From Chryseosolibacter sp964493505 (GTDB lineage: Bacteria; Bacteroidota; Bacteroidia; Cytophagales; Cyclobacteriaceae): a stretch of DNA of 64,000 nucleotides. This document shows, one piece after another, positions 26,181 through 35,403 of this stretch. The notes under the pieces were generated by a model. It was not told where the DNA came from, did not search any database, and worked only from the letters and a program-made list of their open reading frames with translations. A program made the position numbers and the translations under genes. Numbering within the stretch: the stretch's first letter is position 1; each line of letters starts with the position of its first letter. Location of the stretch: NCBI GenBank assembly GCA_964493505.1, contig CAZBNP010000007.1, positions 1 to 64,000 on the forward strand, given 5' to 3'.

Positions 26181-28532
26181 TCAGAACTTGAAATTGTACG
26201 TAACGGAAGGAAGGATCGGGAACAGGTATATCATCCTGGCTTCCTTCTGCGAGCCGTCGCCGACTATATTTCCATCCTCATCCTGCTTCGAGCGGGTGTA
26301 CACGGTAAATGGATTCTTGCGATTATACGCGTTGTAGACTGAGAAAACCCACTGCCCTTTCCAATTGCGATTAGCGTTCTTCCGGGGATTCAGTGTTAGC
26401 GAGAGGTCCAGGCGATGGAAAGAAGGCAGGCGATATCCGTTCCGCTCGGTCAACACGTCGGGATTATAATTTCCATATTCATATCTTCCGGCAGACGACG
26501 TAGTGGGCCGTCCGGTACTAAACGTGAATGTTCCTCCGAACACCCATTTGTCATTCAAGTCGTAAGCCGCCTGGATATTCACAACATTTCTCCTGTCATG
26601 ATTCGCGTGAAACGTATGTCCAAGGTTAACACCTTCGGCTTTGCGCATCGTTTTGGACCAGGTGTAGCTCGCCGAACCGGTGAGTCTACCCTGGTTCTTT
26701 GTCAGGAAGAATTCGAGGCCGTAAGCCCACGCATCGCCCTGCCTATACTCCGTTGAGAGATCCTGATTAAAGAACAGTTCGGCGTTATCGGCGAAGTCGG
26801 TTATGTTGTTCATATCCTTGTAATAGATCTCCGCGGATAGCTGATAGGCGTTGTTCCTGAAATTCCGGAAGTATCCGGCGGCAACCTGATCAGCGACCTG
26901 TGGTTCGAGGTAGTAGTTGCTCGGTGTCCACGTGTTGAACGGCACGGGGGCCGTCGCAGCGGAAATGAGATGCGTGTTCTGAACCATCCGGTTATACGAA
27001 ACCTTCAGAGATTGTTCCGGTCCCAGCATATATCTCAGCGCAAAGCGGGGTTCCAGATTAACCCATGTTTTAACAGACTGCCATCTGTCGTAGTGCAATG
27101 TGTCCGTACGAACGATCTCAACATTATCCCTGGGATCTTCGTACAGGTACACCTCACCCGGCCCGATGTTCTGAAAGATTGAAAGCCTCACGCCGTAGTC
27201 GAGCGTGATTTTGTCGCTGAGGTTTTGAACATTGTTAACATACAAGCCATGATCCAGCGCGTACATTCGCTGAAGGTCCACGGTCTGGAATATCGATCCC
27301 GCGGTGTTGGGTGATATCCTGCCGGGAGCAAATCGCCTTCCGGTGAGGTGATATCCGAATGAGATCTCGTTTCGCGAATTGAGTGAATAAGACAGGTCGT
27401 TCTTGAAACTGTACTCCTGGAGGTCTGATAGCCAGCTGAATCCGTTGACGGCGTCTTCGAGTTCAAGCCCGTAATCAAAGTTGCTCAGGATAATCGAGGT
27501 ATTCGAGAACAACCGATCACTGAACAAATGATTCCACCGGAAAGTACCGGTCATGTTACCCCATCCGAAAGAGAATGTATCGTCAAAACTGAATACATCA
27601 CGTCCCGCGTAAAAGGCGACGAAAAAGCGATTTCTATTGTTAGCCCTGAAGTTGACCTTGGCATTTACATCATAAAAGTGGACGAGATTCTTCTCGTTCG
27701 CCAGCCTGAGAAATCCATCGACATAAGAGCGTCGTGCCGAGACGATAAACGAGGTTTTTTCCTTCACGATAGGTCCTTCAACAGCGATCCGGCTGGCCAG
27801 CAATCCAATTCCGCCACTGACGCCAAAGTTCTTGTTGTTACCATCTTTGGTTCTCACTTCGAGAATTGACGACAGCCTTCCTCCAAAACGGGCCGGGATC
27901 CCGCCTTTGTAGAGCTCTGAGTCCTTGATTACGTCGGCATTGAATACCGAGAACAATCCAAAAAGATGCGAAGGGTCATAGACCGGGGCTTCGTCGATAA
28001 GCAACAGGTTTTGGTCTGAGCTGCCGCCGCGTACGAAAAATGTCGATGTACCCTCACCGGCTGTGATCACACCGGGCAACATCTGAATATTTTTGATAAT
28101 ATCTATCTCCCCAAAAAGCGCCGGTAACTTCCGCACCTGATTCATATCGATGGTGTTCTTGCTCATCTGAATAGAAACTACGTTTTCGTCAAGCGGCCTT
28201 TCTTCGATGACGATCTCCTGCATCATCTGCGCATCTGTTTCAAGGTTAATATTAAGCGACGTGTTTGACTGAAGGTCGAGAGTGTGAACCTGGTCCTTGT
28301 ACCCCATATAGGTGTAGCGGACTTCATAAGTACCCGCCGGTACAGTAAGTGCATAGAACCCGTAGTCATTAGTAACTGTGCCGGCTTTCAGCTCGGGAAT
28401 GTAGATGGTTACCGCCAGGAGTTCCTCTCCGTTGGCGCCATCTCTGACATAGCCGTTGATGGTGACTTTTTCCTGGGCATACGCCGATGTGATCAAAAAA
28501 AGTGAGCTGAGTACAAGTAGGGTTCTTCGCAT
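26181..28532 (-). CDS. TonB-dependent receptor paired with DUF4249
   Basis: About 783 residues. The signal peptide is MRRTLLVLSSLFLITSAYAQ, followed by a carboxypeptidase-regulatory-like domain (TINGYVRDGANGEELLAVTI), a plug with FFVRGGSSDQNLLLIDEAPV and ELYKGGIPARFGGRLSSILE, and a barrel ending PSVTYNFKF. It should import an unknown ligand together with the DUF4249 lipoprotein encoded next. The ATG at 28532 opens the signal peptide; a TTG five codons upstream is less likely. The iron operon at 4.8-14.6 kb has its own receptor, and no operator like that one is visible here. Confidence 0.9.
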   Translation of the reverse strand: MRRTLLVLSSLFLITSAYAQEKVTINGYVRDGANGEELLAVTIYIPELKAGTVTNDYGFYALTVPAGTYEVRYTYMGYKDQVHTLDLQSNTSLNINLETDAQMMQEIVIEERPLDENVVSIQMSKNTIDMNQVRKLPALFGEIDIIKNIQMLPGVITAGEGTSTFFVRGGSSDQNLLLIDEAPVYDPSHLFGLFSVFNADVIKDSELYKGGIPARFGGRLSSILEVRTKDGNNKNFGVSGGIGLLASRIAVEGPIVKEKTSFIVSARRSYVDGFLRLANEKNLVHFYDVNAKVNFRANNRNRFFVAFYAGRDVFSFDDTFSFGWGNMTGTFRWNHLFSDRLFSNTSIILSNFDYGLELEDAVNGFSWLSDLQEYSFKNDLSYSLNSRNEISFGYHLTGRRFAPGRISPNTAGSIFQTVDLQRMYALDHGLYVNNVQNLSDKITLDYGVRLSIFQNIGPGEVYLYEDPRDNVEIVRTDTLHYDRWQSVKTWVNLEPRFALRYMLGPEQSLKVSYNRMVQNTHLISAATAPVPFNTWTPSNYYLEPQVADQVAAGYFRNFRNNAYQLSAEIYYKDMNNITDFADNAELFFNQDLSTEYRQGDAWAYGLEFFLTKNQGRLTGSASYTWSKTMRKAEGVNLGHTFHANHDRRNVVNIQAAYDLNDKWVFGGTFTFSTGRPTTSSAGRYEYGNYNPDVLTERNGYRLPSFHRLDLSLTLNPRKNANRNWKGQWVFSVYNAYNRKNPFTVYTRSKQDEDGNIVGDGSQKEARMIYLFPILPSVTYNFKF

Positions 28533-28636
28533 ATCTGATAGAGACAACTGAATCCGGCATTATCCTTATTGCACCGGACAAAAAAAGTGCCGGATATCAC
28601 CGACCAAACATCAGACGTAAAAACCGGACAAATAGT

Positions 28637-28644
28637 TACCTTTG
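28637..28644 (+). promoter_or_regulatory. -7 promoter element of a small membrane-protein gene
   Basis: TACCTTTG matches the Bacteroidota -7 box TAnnTTTG exactly and lies 27 bp before the ATG of the 40-codon gene at 28672. No clear -33 TTG is found at the usual distance. Confidence 0.5.
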
Positions 28645-28671
28645 CCTGAATGAATTTTTCGTCAGCCGAAT

Positions 28672-28794
28672 ATGATCAAGCGAATCAAAGAACTATACAA
28701 AGAGTATAAGCCTTACGTCAGGATTGACCTCATCATGTATGGCACCACCATCCTGATGATCATACTCTACTTTATCGCCATGACACTTATCTGA
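28672..28794 (+). CDS. 40-residue membrane protein, unknown function
   Basis: An intact 40-codon frame begins with a basic amphipathic stretch (MIKRIKELYKEYKPYVRIDL) and ends with a hydrophobic helix (TTILMIILYFIAMTLI). A consensus -7 box lies just upstream. Similar tiny Lys/Tyr-rich membrane proteins occur in Bacteroidota, but I cannot name a family. It stands alone between a divergent TonB receptor gene and a secreted-protein gene. Confidence 0.6.
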   Translation: MIKRIKELYKEYKPYVRIDLIMYGTTILMIILYFIAMTLI

Positions 28795-28903
28795 TATTAA
28801 AAGACTTAAGGGTTTGAAGCTGCCGGAAACCGGAAGGTCGAAGCCCCACGGAAAAACCGACTAATTTTTACCAATTTTCTGATTATCCAGTACCTTAGCC
28901 TTC

Positions 28904-29686
28904 ATGTTATCTATAAAGAAGAAAATTGCCGGGCTCACTTTGGTTTTTGGAGCATTCCTGGTTCTGGCATCGGGAATAGTAAGTGCGCAGGACTACGTAT
29001 TGACCGCCCGTGGAGATTCCCTCACGGGAGAAGTAAGACCATTGTTTTATGGGGCCGAGAAACGGGTACAACTGATTGCCGACGACAAGGAAAAAACGAC
29101 CTATTCAATATTTCAGGTACGTGCGTTCTCCAGCGAAGGAGAACTCTATCATCCCGTAAAAGGCGAACGTGGATATGAGTTTATGAAGCTCATCACGCCG
29201 GGTTATCTCTCCCTTTACGCATTCCAATTGGAGAATCAGTCCCGGTTTGACGGACTGTTACTCAAAAAGATGGACGGTGAATTTCTCGTGGTACCGAACC
29301 TCGGATTCAAAAAATACGTATCACGCTTTCTCGAGGATTGTCCGGCTGTCGTAGCGGGAATAGACGATGGTACGCTGGGAAAAAGAGACCTTGACGCCAT
29401 CATCGAAACTTACAATACATGTATAGAGAGCCGCACACCAAACCTGACATCCGAAGCGGTGACACACCGGCAACAGGTAATAAAAGTGTGGACCGCGCTT
29501 GAAGAAAAAATCAGGGAAAAAGAATTTGACAGCAGGAAAGACGCTCTCGATATGGTGGCGGAAATTCGCCAAAAACTTGAACGCGGAGAAACCATACCCA
29601 ATTTTCTTTCAGAAGGTCTGAAAAGTGCTCTCCGCGATACCGGTCTGGCGGGTGATGTGGATAGCGCCCTGAACCAGACCAAATGA
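28904..29686 (+). CDS. Secreted protein of unknown function
   Basis: A 260-residue protein with a signal peptide (LTLVFGAFLVLASGIVSAQ). The N-terminal half is beta-rich, beginning DYVLTARGDSLTGEVRPLFY, a pattern seen in Bacteroidota secreted proteins that start with a call to store or process a substrate. The C-terminal half (about residues 145-260) is helical and highly charged, with possible coiled coil (WTALEEKIREKEFDSRKDA). I do not recognise the family. It is convergent with menC, with only 9 bp between the stop codons. Confidence 0.6.
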   Translation: MLSIKKKIAGLTLVFGAFLVLASGIVSAQDYVLTARGDSLTGEVRPLFYGAEKRVQLIADDKEKTTYSIFQVRAFSSEGELYHPVKGERGYEFMKLITPGYLSLYAFQLENQSRFDGLLLKKMDGEFLVVPNLGFKKYVSRFLEDCPAVVAGIDDGTLGKRDLDAIIETYNTCIESRTPNLTSEAVTHRQQVIKVWTALEEKIREKEFDSRKDALDMVAEIRQKLERGETIPNFLSEGLKSALRDTGLAGDVDSALNQTK

Positions 29687-29695
29687 CGGAGCGCG

Positions 29696-30775
29696 CTAAC
29701 GTAAATCTCCCTTCGACGAGAGGTCCCAGGGGAGGGTCTGATCATGGAAGATACCGCCATTCAACACGGTAAGTGGCGACGCGAAGTTGTCGGAGTAAAT
29801 GCTTCCCGTGCCCAGCCCCTGAGGGACAGACGGCCTGAACTGCGCGGCAAACTGGCATATCGCGTTCAAACCAATACTTGACTCCAGCGCCGAAGTCATC
29901 CACCACCCGATTCTCCCTGATTCCGCCATCGATATCCATTCTTCACATCCCGTGATTCCTCCGTGCAGGGTAGGTTTCAATACAATAAACTGTGGTTTTA
30001 TTCTCGCCAGCATGTCGGCGCGTTGTTGAGAAGAGTGCAGGCCGATCAATTCCTCGTCGAGCGCAACGGGGATTGGAGATTTACGACAGAGCTCCTCCAT
30101 TTCGTCCAGTCCGGCGCGGATCGGTTGTTCAATTGAATGGATACCGAACTTCGAAAACTCTTCAAGCTTGCCGAGTGCATCATCTGGTTTGAACGCCCCG
30201 TTGGCATCAAGACGCAGCGTAATATTCTCGCGGAAGTACTTCTTCCGTATATAGCCGAGAATATCACATTCCCGTTCGAAGTCCAGTCCACCCACCTTGA
30301 TCTTAATACACGTGAATCCCGCCGCGATCTTCCGGTTGATCTGGTCCATCATAAAATCCATCTCCCCCATCCATATCAGTCCGTTAATGGGTATTGGTAA
30401 GCCCTGCAGGAACTCATTCTCAAATACCACCCTTATTCCACCATTTCTCAGGTCGCGAACTGCGGTTTCGACGCCAAACATTACAGACGGCATTTCAGGC
30501 GGGATCTGCGCATACAACCCCTTATCATCCGAAGTTGAAATCGCCGCCCGATTGACCGAATTGATGACGTCTTCAAGTTTCGCGGTGAAGTCAGGCGTGT
30601 AGTCGATGCTCAGGTCGGGCAGCGGACCGCATTCACCGAAGCCACTCACACCGGGCTGACCGTCGTCTTCCGCCCTGACAAACCACGATGTCTTGTCGTG
30701 CATTGCGCCCCGTGAAGTGCGGGCTTTAAAATTGAAATGAAAAACCTTCTGGAAGTACGATAAGCGTAAAGACAT
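29696..30775 (-). CDS. menC: o-Succinylbenzoate synthase (enolase superfamily)
   Basis: A 359-residue member of the enolase superfamily. The catalytic pieces are in order: CIKIKVGGLDFERE (K-x-K), LRLDANGAF (metal Asp), HSIEQPIRAG (metal Glu), VALDEELIG (metal Asp) and FIVLKPTLHGG (second Lys). This arrangement fits o-succinylbenzoate synthase of menaquinone biosynthesis, consistent with a respiring Bacteroidota. Dipeptide epimerases share the motifs, so the assignment is likely rather than certain. No other men genes are in the window. Confidence 0.82.
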   Translation of the reverse strand: MSLRLSYFQKVFHFNFKARTSRGAMHDKTSWFVRAEDDGQPGVSGFGECGPLPDLSIDYTPDFTAKLEDVINSVNRAAISTSDDKGLYAQIPPEMPSVMFGVETAVRDLRNGGIRVVFENEFLQGLPIPINGLIWMGEMDFMMDQINRKIAAGFTCIKIKVGGLDFERECDILGYIRKKYFRENITLRLDANGAFKPDDALGKLEEFSKFGIHSIEQPIRAGLDEMEELCRKSPIPVALDEELIGLHSSQQRADMLARIKPQFIVLKPTLHGGITGCEEWISMAESGRIGWWMTSALESSIGLNAICQFAAQFRPSVPQGLGTGSIYSDNFASPLTVLNGGIFHDQTLPWDLSSKGDLR

Positions 30776-30842
30776 AATTCATATCTGTTTTTTCATTCAC
30801 GGGTCGGCCGGAAAGTATTACTTTACAACTTAATCAGGAAAT

Positions 30843-32048
30843 TTGAATACCAGCGATTATACCTACACACTTCCTCCGGAAAAAATTGCGCGATACCCAT
30901 TGCCCCGACGCGATGATTCCAAACTGCTCGTTTATGACGGGGCCCGCATAACGCACAGTCAGTTCCGATCGTTGCCTGACCACCTTCCAGGCAACGCCTT
31001 CCTGTTTTTCAACGATACAAAAGTAATCCCCGCCCGCGTTCATTTCACAAAAGAGAGCGGTGCGACCATCGAAATATTCCTGCTCAATCCGCTCCAGCCA
31101 TCGATATTGCTCTCAGAGACGATGGCGTCTGCGCAGAGCTGCGTGTGGCAATGTACTATTGGCAACCTGAAGAAATGGACCGGAGGTATAGCCTTGCGCA
31201 AGCCCGTGGGGACCGATACCCTCACCGCTGTACTGATTGACCGCGACAAGGGTGTGGTTGAGTTTACCTGGAACAGCCCTGCGACTTTCGCCGAGATCAT
31301 CCGGCTGGCGGGCGAGACTCCACTTCCGCCCTATATCAAGCGCAAGGCCGAAACCAGCGATGCCGAACGCTACCAGACAGTCTACTCCCATGCAGAAGGC
31401 GCCGTGGCTGCACCAACGGCCGGGCTGCACTTCACCCCCGCCGCCTTTTCCGATCTTGCGAAAAAGAACATCGGCCATGACTTCCTGACGCTTCACGTCA
31501 GCGCCGGCACATTTCAGCCAATCAAAGCAGGCAACCCCGACGAACATGTTATGCATGAAGAGCAGGTAATTGTCAGCCACAAAAACCTGGTAAATCTGCT
31601 GACTCCTGATCGATTCATCGTGGCTGTCGGAACAACCTCTATGCGCACCCTTGAAAGCCTCTATTGGTTTGGCGCAAAACTACTCGCCGACCCCGACGCT
31701 CAATTCCGGATCCACCAAAATGACCCCTATACCCTGTCACACCCGCCGTCATCAGCGGACGCGCTGGCGGCTGTAGTCCGGTACCTCGATCGCAATGGCC
31801 TTGACCACCTGGTAGGCGAAACCTCCATATTTATCCGTCCCGGGTACCAGTTCGGCCTTTGCCACGGCCTCATTACCAACTTTCACCAACCTGCATCCAC
31901 GCTGATATTGCTGGTCGCTGCTTTTTTGGGCGAAGATTGGAGGATGGTTTACGACGAAGCGCTGAAAAACGATTACCGATTCCTGAGTTACGGCGACAGC
32001 TCATTGTTGATTGGCGACCGGTGGGCGGATGGCGCAACCAGGCCCTGA
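30843..32048 (+). CDS. queA: tRNA preQ1(34) S-adenosylmethionine ribosyltransferase-isomerase
   Basis: The 401-residue enzyme adds the ribosyl part of SAM to preQ1 in tRNA to form epoxyqueuosine. The start SDYTYTLPPEKIARYPLPRR, the segment GNAFLFFNDTKVIPAR, AVAAPTAGLHFTPAAF and the C-terminal GLITNFHQPASTLILLVAAF are family signatures. The start codon is TTG, chosen because translation from it gives the usual N-terminus and an AATCAGGA lies ahead of it. The family is usually about 345-360 residues; the extra length is a middle insertion rich in prolines and a longer linker. Confidence 0.95.
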   Translation: MNTSDYTYTLPPEKIARYPLPRRDDSKLLVYDGARITHSQFRSLPDHLPGNAFLFFNDTKVIPARVHFTKESGATIEIFLLNPLQPSILLSETMASAQSCVWQCTIGNLKKWTGGIALRKPVGTDTLTAVLIDRDKGVVEFTWNSPATFAEIIRLAGETPLPPYIKRKAETSDAERYQTVYSHAEGAVAAPTAGLHFTPAAFSDLAKKNIGHDFLTLHVSAGTFQPIKAGNPDEHVMHEEQVIVSHKNLVNLLTPDRFIVAVGTTSMRTLESLYWFGAKLLADPDAQFRIHQNDPYTLSHPPSSADALAAVVRYLDRNGLDHLVGETSIFIRPGYQFGLCHGLITNFHQPASTLILLVAAFLGEDWRMVYDEALKNDYRFLSYGDSSLLIGDRWADGATRP

Positions 32049-32217
32049 TAGGCTGCCGGGATGTGGTATTTTTCGGTGAATCCGCAAAAAAAAGGTAAAA
32101 TATTACTCTTTTACTACCTGTCATACACCGCTTTAAGTGTTGCGCCGGGCCTCAAACGGCCGCTTTATAGGATATTTGGCCGGTTATATCGAATTTTATA
32201 CAGATTAGGCGAAAAGG

Positions 32218-35200
32218 ATGAAGGCTAAATTGCTCAAAATGCTGGATGTTGAAGAGGACGAGACCGAACGGGTCTTGTTGCTCTTTCTTATGGGCTTCTC
32301 CATGGGGATGTTCATAGCGACGGTCAGTGTGGCTTCCCAATCACTATTCCTGCAGCATTTTGATGAGAACTACGACCTCCCGGTGGCGTTCGTCGTATCG
32401 GGTGTATTTGGCCTGATAGCGACAGTCATATACAATTTCCTGCAAAACCGGATTTCATTTCCGATGCTGGCGGTGCTATGCCTTCTTACCATCGGCGGTA
32501 TTACAGCTTTTATCGAATTTGGCGAAGGGATCTTTGTCGACCCCAACCACATGTACGCGTTCAGTTTCACGCAGATCCTCCCTTTCACTTTTATCATCCT
32601 TCTTCTGTTCTGGGGAGCTTTTGGCCGGCTTTTCAGCCTTCGGCGCGCAAAGAGGCTGGTGGGAACCATCGATATCGGGGCGATGATCGCCACGTTTATT
32701 TCCTTTTTTTCAATTCCGCTGTTGTTACGCCTCTTCGACCAGCACATTCAGTCGCTCTATGCTTTCTCCCTCGGCAGTATCATCGTATTCATTGCGGTCT
32801 TTATCTACCTGAGTACCAAGTACCTGAATAAGACCCGATCGTTTTCTGAGGAGAAAGCCATTTACAAAAAACTGAATGTTAAGGACTTTCTCAACAACCG
32901 GTACATTGTCTATATGTCGCTGTTTGTCATTTTTTCAATGATGGCGGCGACGTTTGTGGAATATTCATTCTTTAACGTAACGACGCTCCAGATGGAGGCG
33001 GAAAACCTGGCGGGCTTTCTGAGTTCATTTGAGGCCGTAATCATCGTATTCAGCTTTCTGATTCAGGCGCTGGCTACCGACCGCATCCAGGCTATTTATG
33101 GTATGAGAGTGTCGCTGTTGATAAGCCCGATCCTGATCGGGCTGTTTACAGCGATTGCGCTCGCGCTGGGCTTTCTGTTTGGCTTTAGCGCCGACAAAGA
33201 CTTCTTCATTATCTTCTTCCTCGCGATTGCCGCGAGCAAGCTCTTTATCAAGTCCCTGAAGGAAGGTCTCGACAGCCCGACGTTTAAACTTTACCTGCTC
33301 CCCATCGAAAGCAAGTTCCGCATCGACGTACAGACAAAAATAGAAGGTATTGTCAATGCAGTCGCGAGCATTATTGCGGGTGGCTTCATCATTCTCATTA
33401 CACAGTTCGAGATTTTCAATCTGCTGCACATCACCTTATTCACCCTCCCGCTTATCGTTCTTTGGTATTTCGTAGTGAACAAGATGCATCAGAGCTATCG
33501 TCATACCTTACAGGGCACGTTGACACAGAATAAGGAGGTCGCCGAAGTTGCGATTACCAAACAGTACACCATCAACGAAGTACTCGAAAAACAGATCACC
33601 AGCACCACTGAAGAAAAAGTGATCTACGGACTCAGGCTTATGGAAAAACTCGAGCCCGCGCTTTTCGAAAACGCGATCATCCGATTGACAGACAGCGACA
33701 ATCAACGAATACGGAAATTCGCTGAAGACAAAGTGGCGAGCCTCGGCATTGAGAAAGATACCACACGCCGGGAAGTGCGGTCGCTCGCAGCCCGCGCAGC
33801 CTCGGAAACAGAAGACAGTGACCTGCTCTCTATTTCACCCGAGAAACTGATGAAGCTGAGTAAGTCGCCAAAACAGCAGGATCGACTGCTGGTGACCAAA
33901 TTGCTCCGCAAGCTCGTCAGCCAGAAGACGATCTTTGTGTTGCTCGAACTTCTCCGTGATCCCGATCCCAAAGTGCGATTTGAAGCGTTGCTGACCGCCA
34001 GAAAGACCAGGCGGATCGAAACATGGCCCGTATTGATCGAGATGCTGAACTCTCCGATGTACGGCCTTCACGCCGCTGCGGCGCTGAAAGCGGCGGGCGA
34101 CCGCGTGCTGACTACACTGGAAACAGCGTTCCACAAATCAGGGCAATCAGACCTCGTGATGTTGCGTATCGTGCAGATCATGGGCCGCATCGGAGGAGAC
34201 CAGGCGCTGCAACTATTGTGGCGCAAAGCCGACTTCCCCGATAAGCGTATCGTCAAACAGATTCTCTATTCACTCCGATACATCAACTATCGGGCGCAAG
34301 GCCGCGAAGTCCGCGATGTGATGGACTTGCTTGAAACCGAGATGGGCAAGACACTCTGGAACCTCGCGGCGCTGGAAGAATTGCCGAAGATACCGGAGAT
34401 GAGTTTTCTTCGCGAAGCGCTGGAAGAAGAGATCGTAGAAAACTACGACCAGATGACTATCCTGTTGTCGATTCTGTATGACCCTCAGTCGGTGGCGCTG
34501 GTCCGCGAAAATATCGAATCCAACGACCCTGACAATACGTCATTTGCAATCGAGCTTCTTGACCTTTTCCTCGATCCCGAACTCAAACCAAAGCTACTAC
34601 CGCTTCTCGATGATATCCCGACAGCCGATAAAGTTCAGCAACTACACTTGTATTTTCCACGGGAAAGCTATACGCCAATCCAGGTGATCAACTACATTCT
34701 GAACCGCGACTTCAACCTGAGCAACCGGTGGACAAAAGCCTGCGCAATCCATGCGAGCGCTTACATGCCTGAGTTCCGGGTTAGCCGTGGGCTCGTGGCG
34801 CAGGTCTTCAACAGGGACAGGCTTCTTCAGGAAACCGCCGCATGGGTGGTCTATAACAAAGATCGCCGGATCTTCGCGGATGTACGCGAACGCCTTCCGG
34901 GACGCGATAAGAAGTTTCTCGACTCCAGCATCGAGAACAACCAACTCCTCGACGGCCTGGAAGATGGCTTCTTCCTGGAGATTGAAATGGTTATGTTTAT
35001 CAAGCAACTACCCATTTTCAACGAGATACATGGGGCGCTCATTTGCGATCTGGCGGATAAGATCACACCGATAGAGCTTTCTACGGGGAAGAGAATGAAG
35101 CTTCCTGGCCAGGAAGAGAACAGTGTGATTCTGATCGTCGCACACGGCGAAGTGAAGTTGCTTAACAACGACCAGCCCGTGAAAGTCATCAAGAAAGGCA

Positions 35201-35391
35201 GTATCTACGGAGACTTGTTTCAGGAGGGTCCCGCCGGGGAGGCGACGGCCGTAGAAGCAACGGAGCGAACGATCTTGTTCCGGATCGAGATGCTTGATTT
35301 CTATTTCGTGCTGGCCAATCATCACGAACTGCTTCAGGGGCTCATCAGGAATACGACAGAACAAAAAGAAGAACAAACGCAACCTAACTAA
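32218..35391 (+). CDS. NTT/MFS-like membrane protein with HEAT repeats and cNMP-binding domain
   Basis: A 1,057-residue protein of three parts. Residues 15-430 hold about 12 transmembrane helices and resemble the ATP/ADP-translocase (Npt) and MFS folds. Residues 480-800 are helical HEAT-like repeats, for example LVSQKTIFVLLELLRDPDPK and RIVQIMGRIGGDQALQLLWR. Residues 930-1045 form a cyclic-nucleotide-binding-like fold (LPIFNEIHGALICDLADKI, then GSIYGDLF). Whether it transports anything is unknown; I infer an inner-membrane sensor. It is the first gene of a six-gene operon, 12 bp before the next gene. The domain order suggests regulation of the membrane part by a bound ligand. Confidence 0.8.
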   Translation: MKAKLLKMLDVEEDETERVLLLFLMGFSMGMFIATVSVASQSLFLQHFDENYDLPVAFVVSGVFGLIATVIYNFLQNRISFPMLAVLCLLTIGGITAFIEFGEGIFVDPNHMYAFSFTQILPFTFIILLLFWGAFGRLFSLRRAKRLVGTIDIGAMIATFISFFSIPLLLRLFDQHIQSLYAFSLGSIIVFIAVFIYLSTKYLNKTRSFSEEKAIYKKLNVKDFLNNRYIVYMSLFVIFSMMAATFVEYSFFNVTTLQMEAENLAGFLSSFEAVIIVFSFLIQALATDRIQAIYGMRVSLLISPILIGLFTAIALALGFLFGFSADKDFFIIFFLAIAASKLFIKSLKEGLDSPTFKLYLLPIESKFRIDVQTKIEGIVNAVASIIAGGFIILITQFEIFNLLHITLFTLPLIVLWYFVVNKMHQSYRHTLQGTLTQNKEVAEVAITKQYTINEVLEKQITSTTEEKVIYGLRLMEKLEPALFENAIIRLTDSDNQRIRKFAEDKVASLGIEKDTTRREVRSLAARAASETEDSDLLSISPEKLMKLSKSPKQQDRLLVTKLLRKLVSQKTIFVLLELLRDPDPKVRFEALLTARKTRRIETWPVLIEMLNSPMYGLHAAAALKAAGDRVLTTLETAFHKSGQSDLVMLRIVQIMGRIGGDQALQLLWRKADFPDKRIVKQILYSLRYINYRAQGREVRDVMDLLETEMGKTLWNLAALEELPKIPEMSFLREALEEEIVENYDQMTILLSILYDPQSVALVRENIESNDPDNTSFAIELLDLFLDPELKPKLLPLLDDIPTADKVQQLHLYFPRESYTPIQVINYILNRDFNLSNRWTKACAIHASAYMPEFRVSRGLVAQVFNRDRLLQETAAWVVYNKDRRIFADVRERLPGRDKKFLDSSIENNQLLDGLEDGFFLEIEMVMFIKQLPIFNEIHGALICDLADKITPIELSTGKRMKLPGQEENSVILIVAHGEVKLLNNDQPVKVIKKGSIYGDLFQEGPAGEATAVEATERTILFRIEMLDFYFVLANHHELLQGLIRNTTEQKEEQTQPN

Positions 35392-35403
35392 CATACACTA
35401 TAT

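Noticed and set aside
28552..28595. Inverted repeat ATCCGGCA ... TGCCGGAT between the receptor gene and the small gene
   Set aside because: The arms are 8 bp and 28 bp apart, and similar CCGG-rich words are common in this genome. I could not tie it to a known operator.
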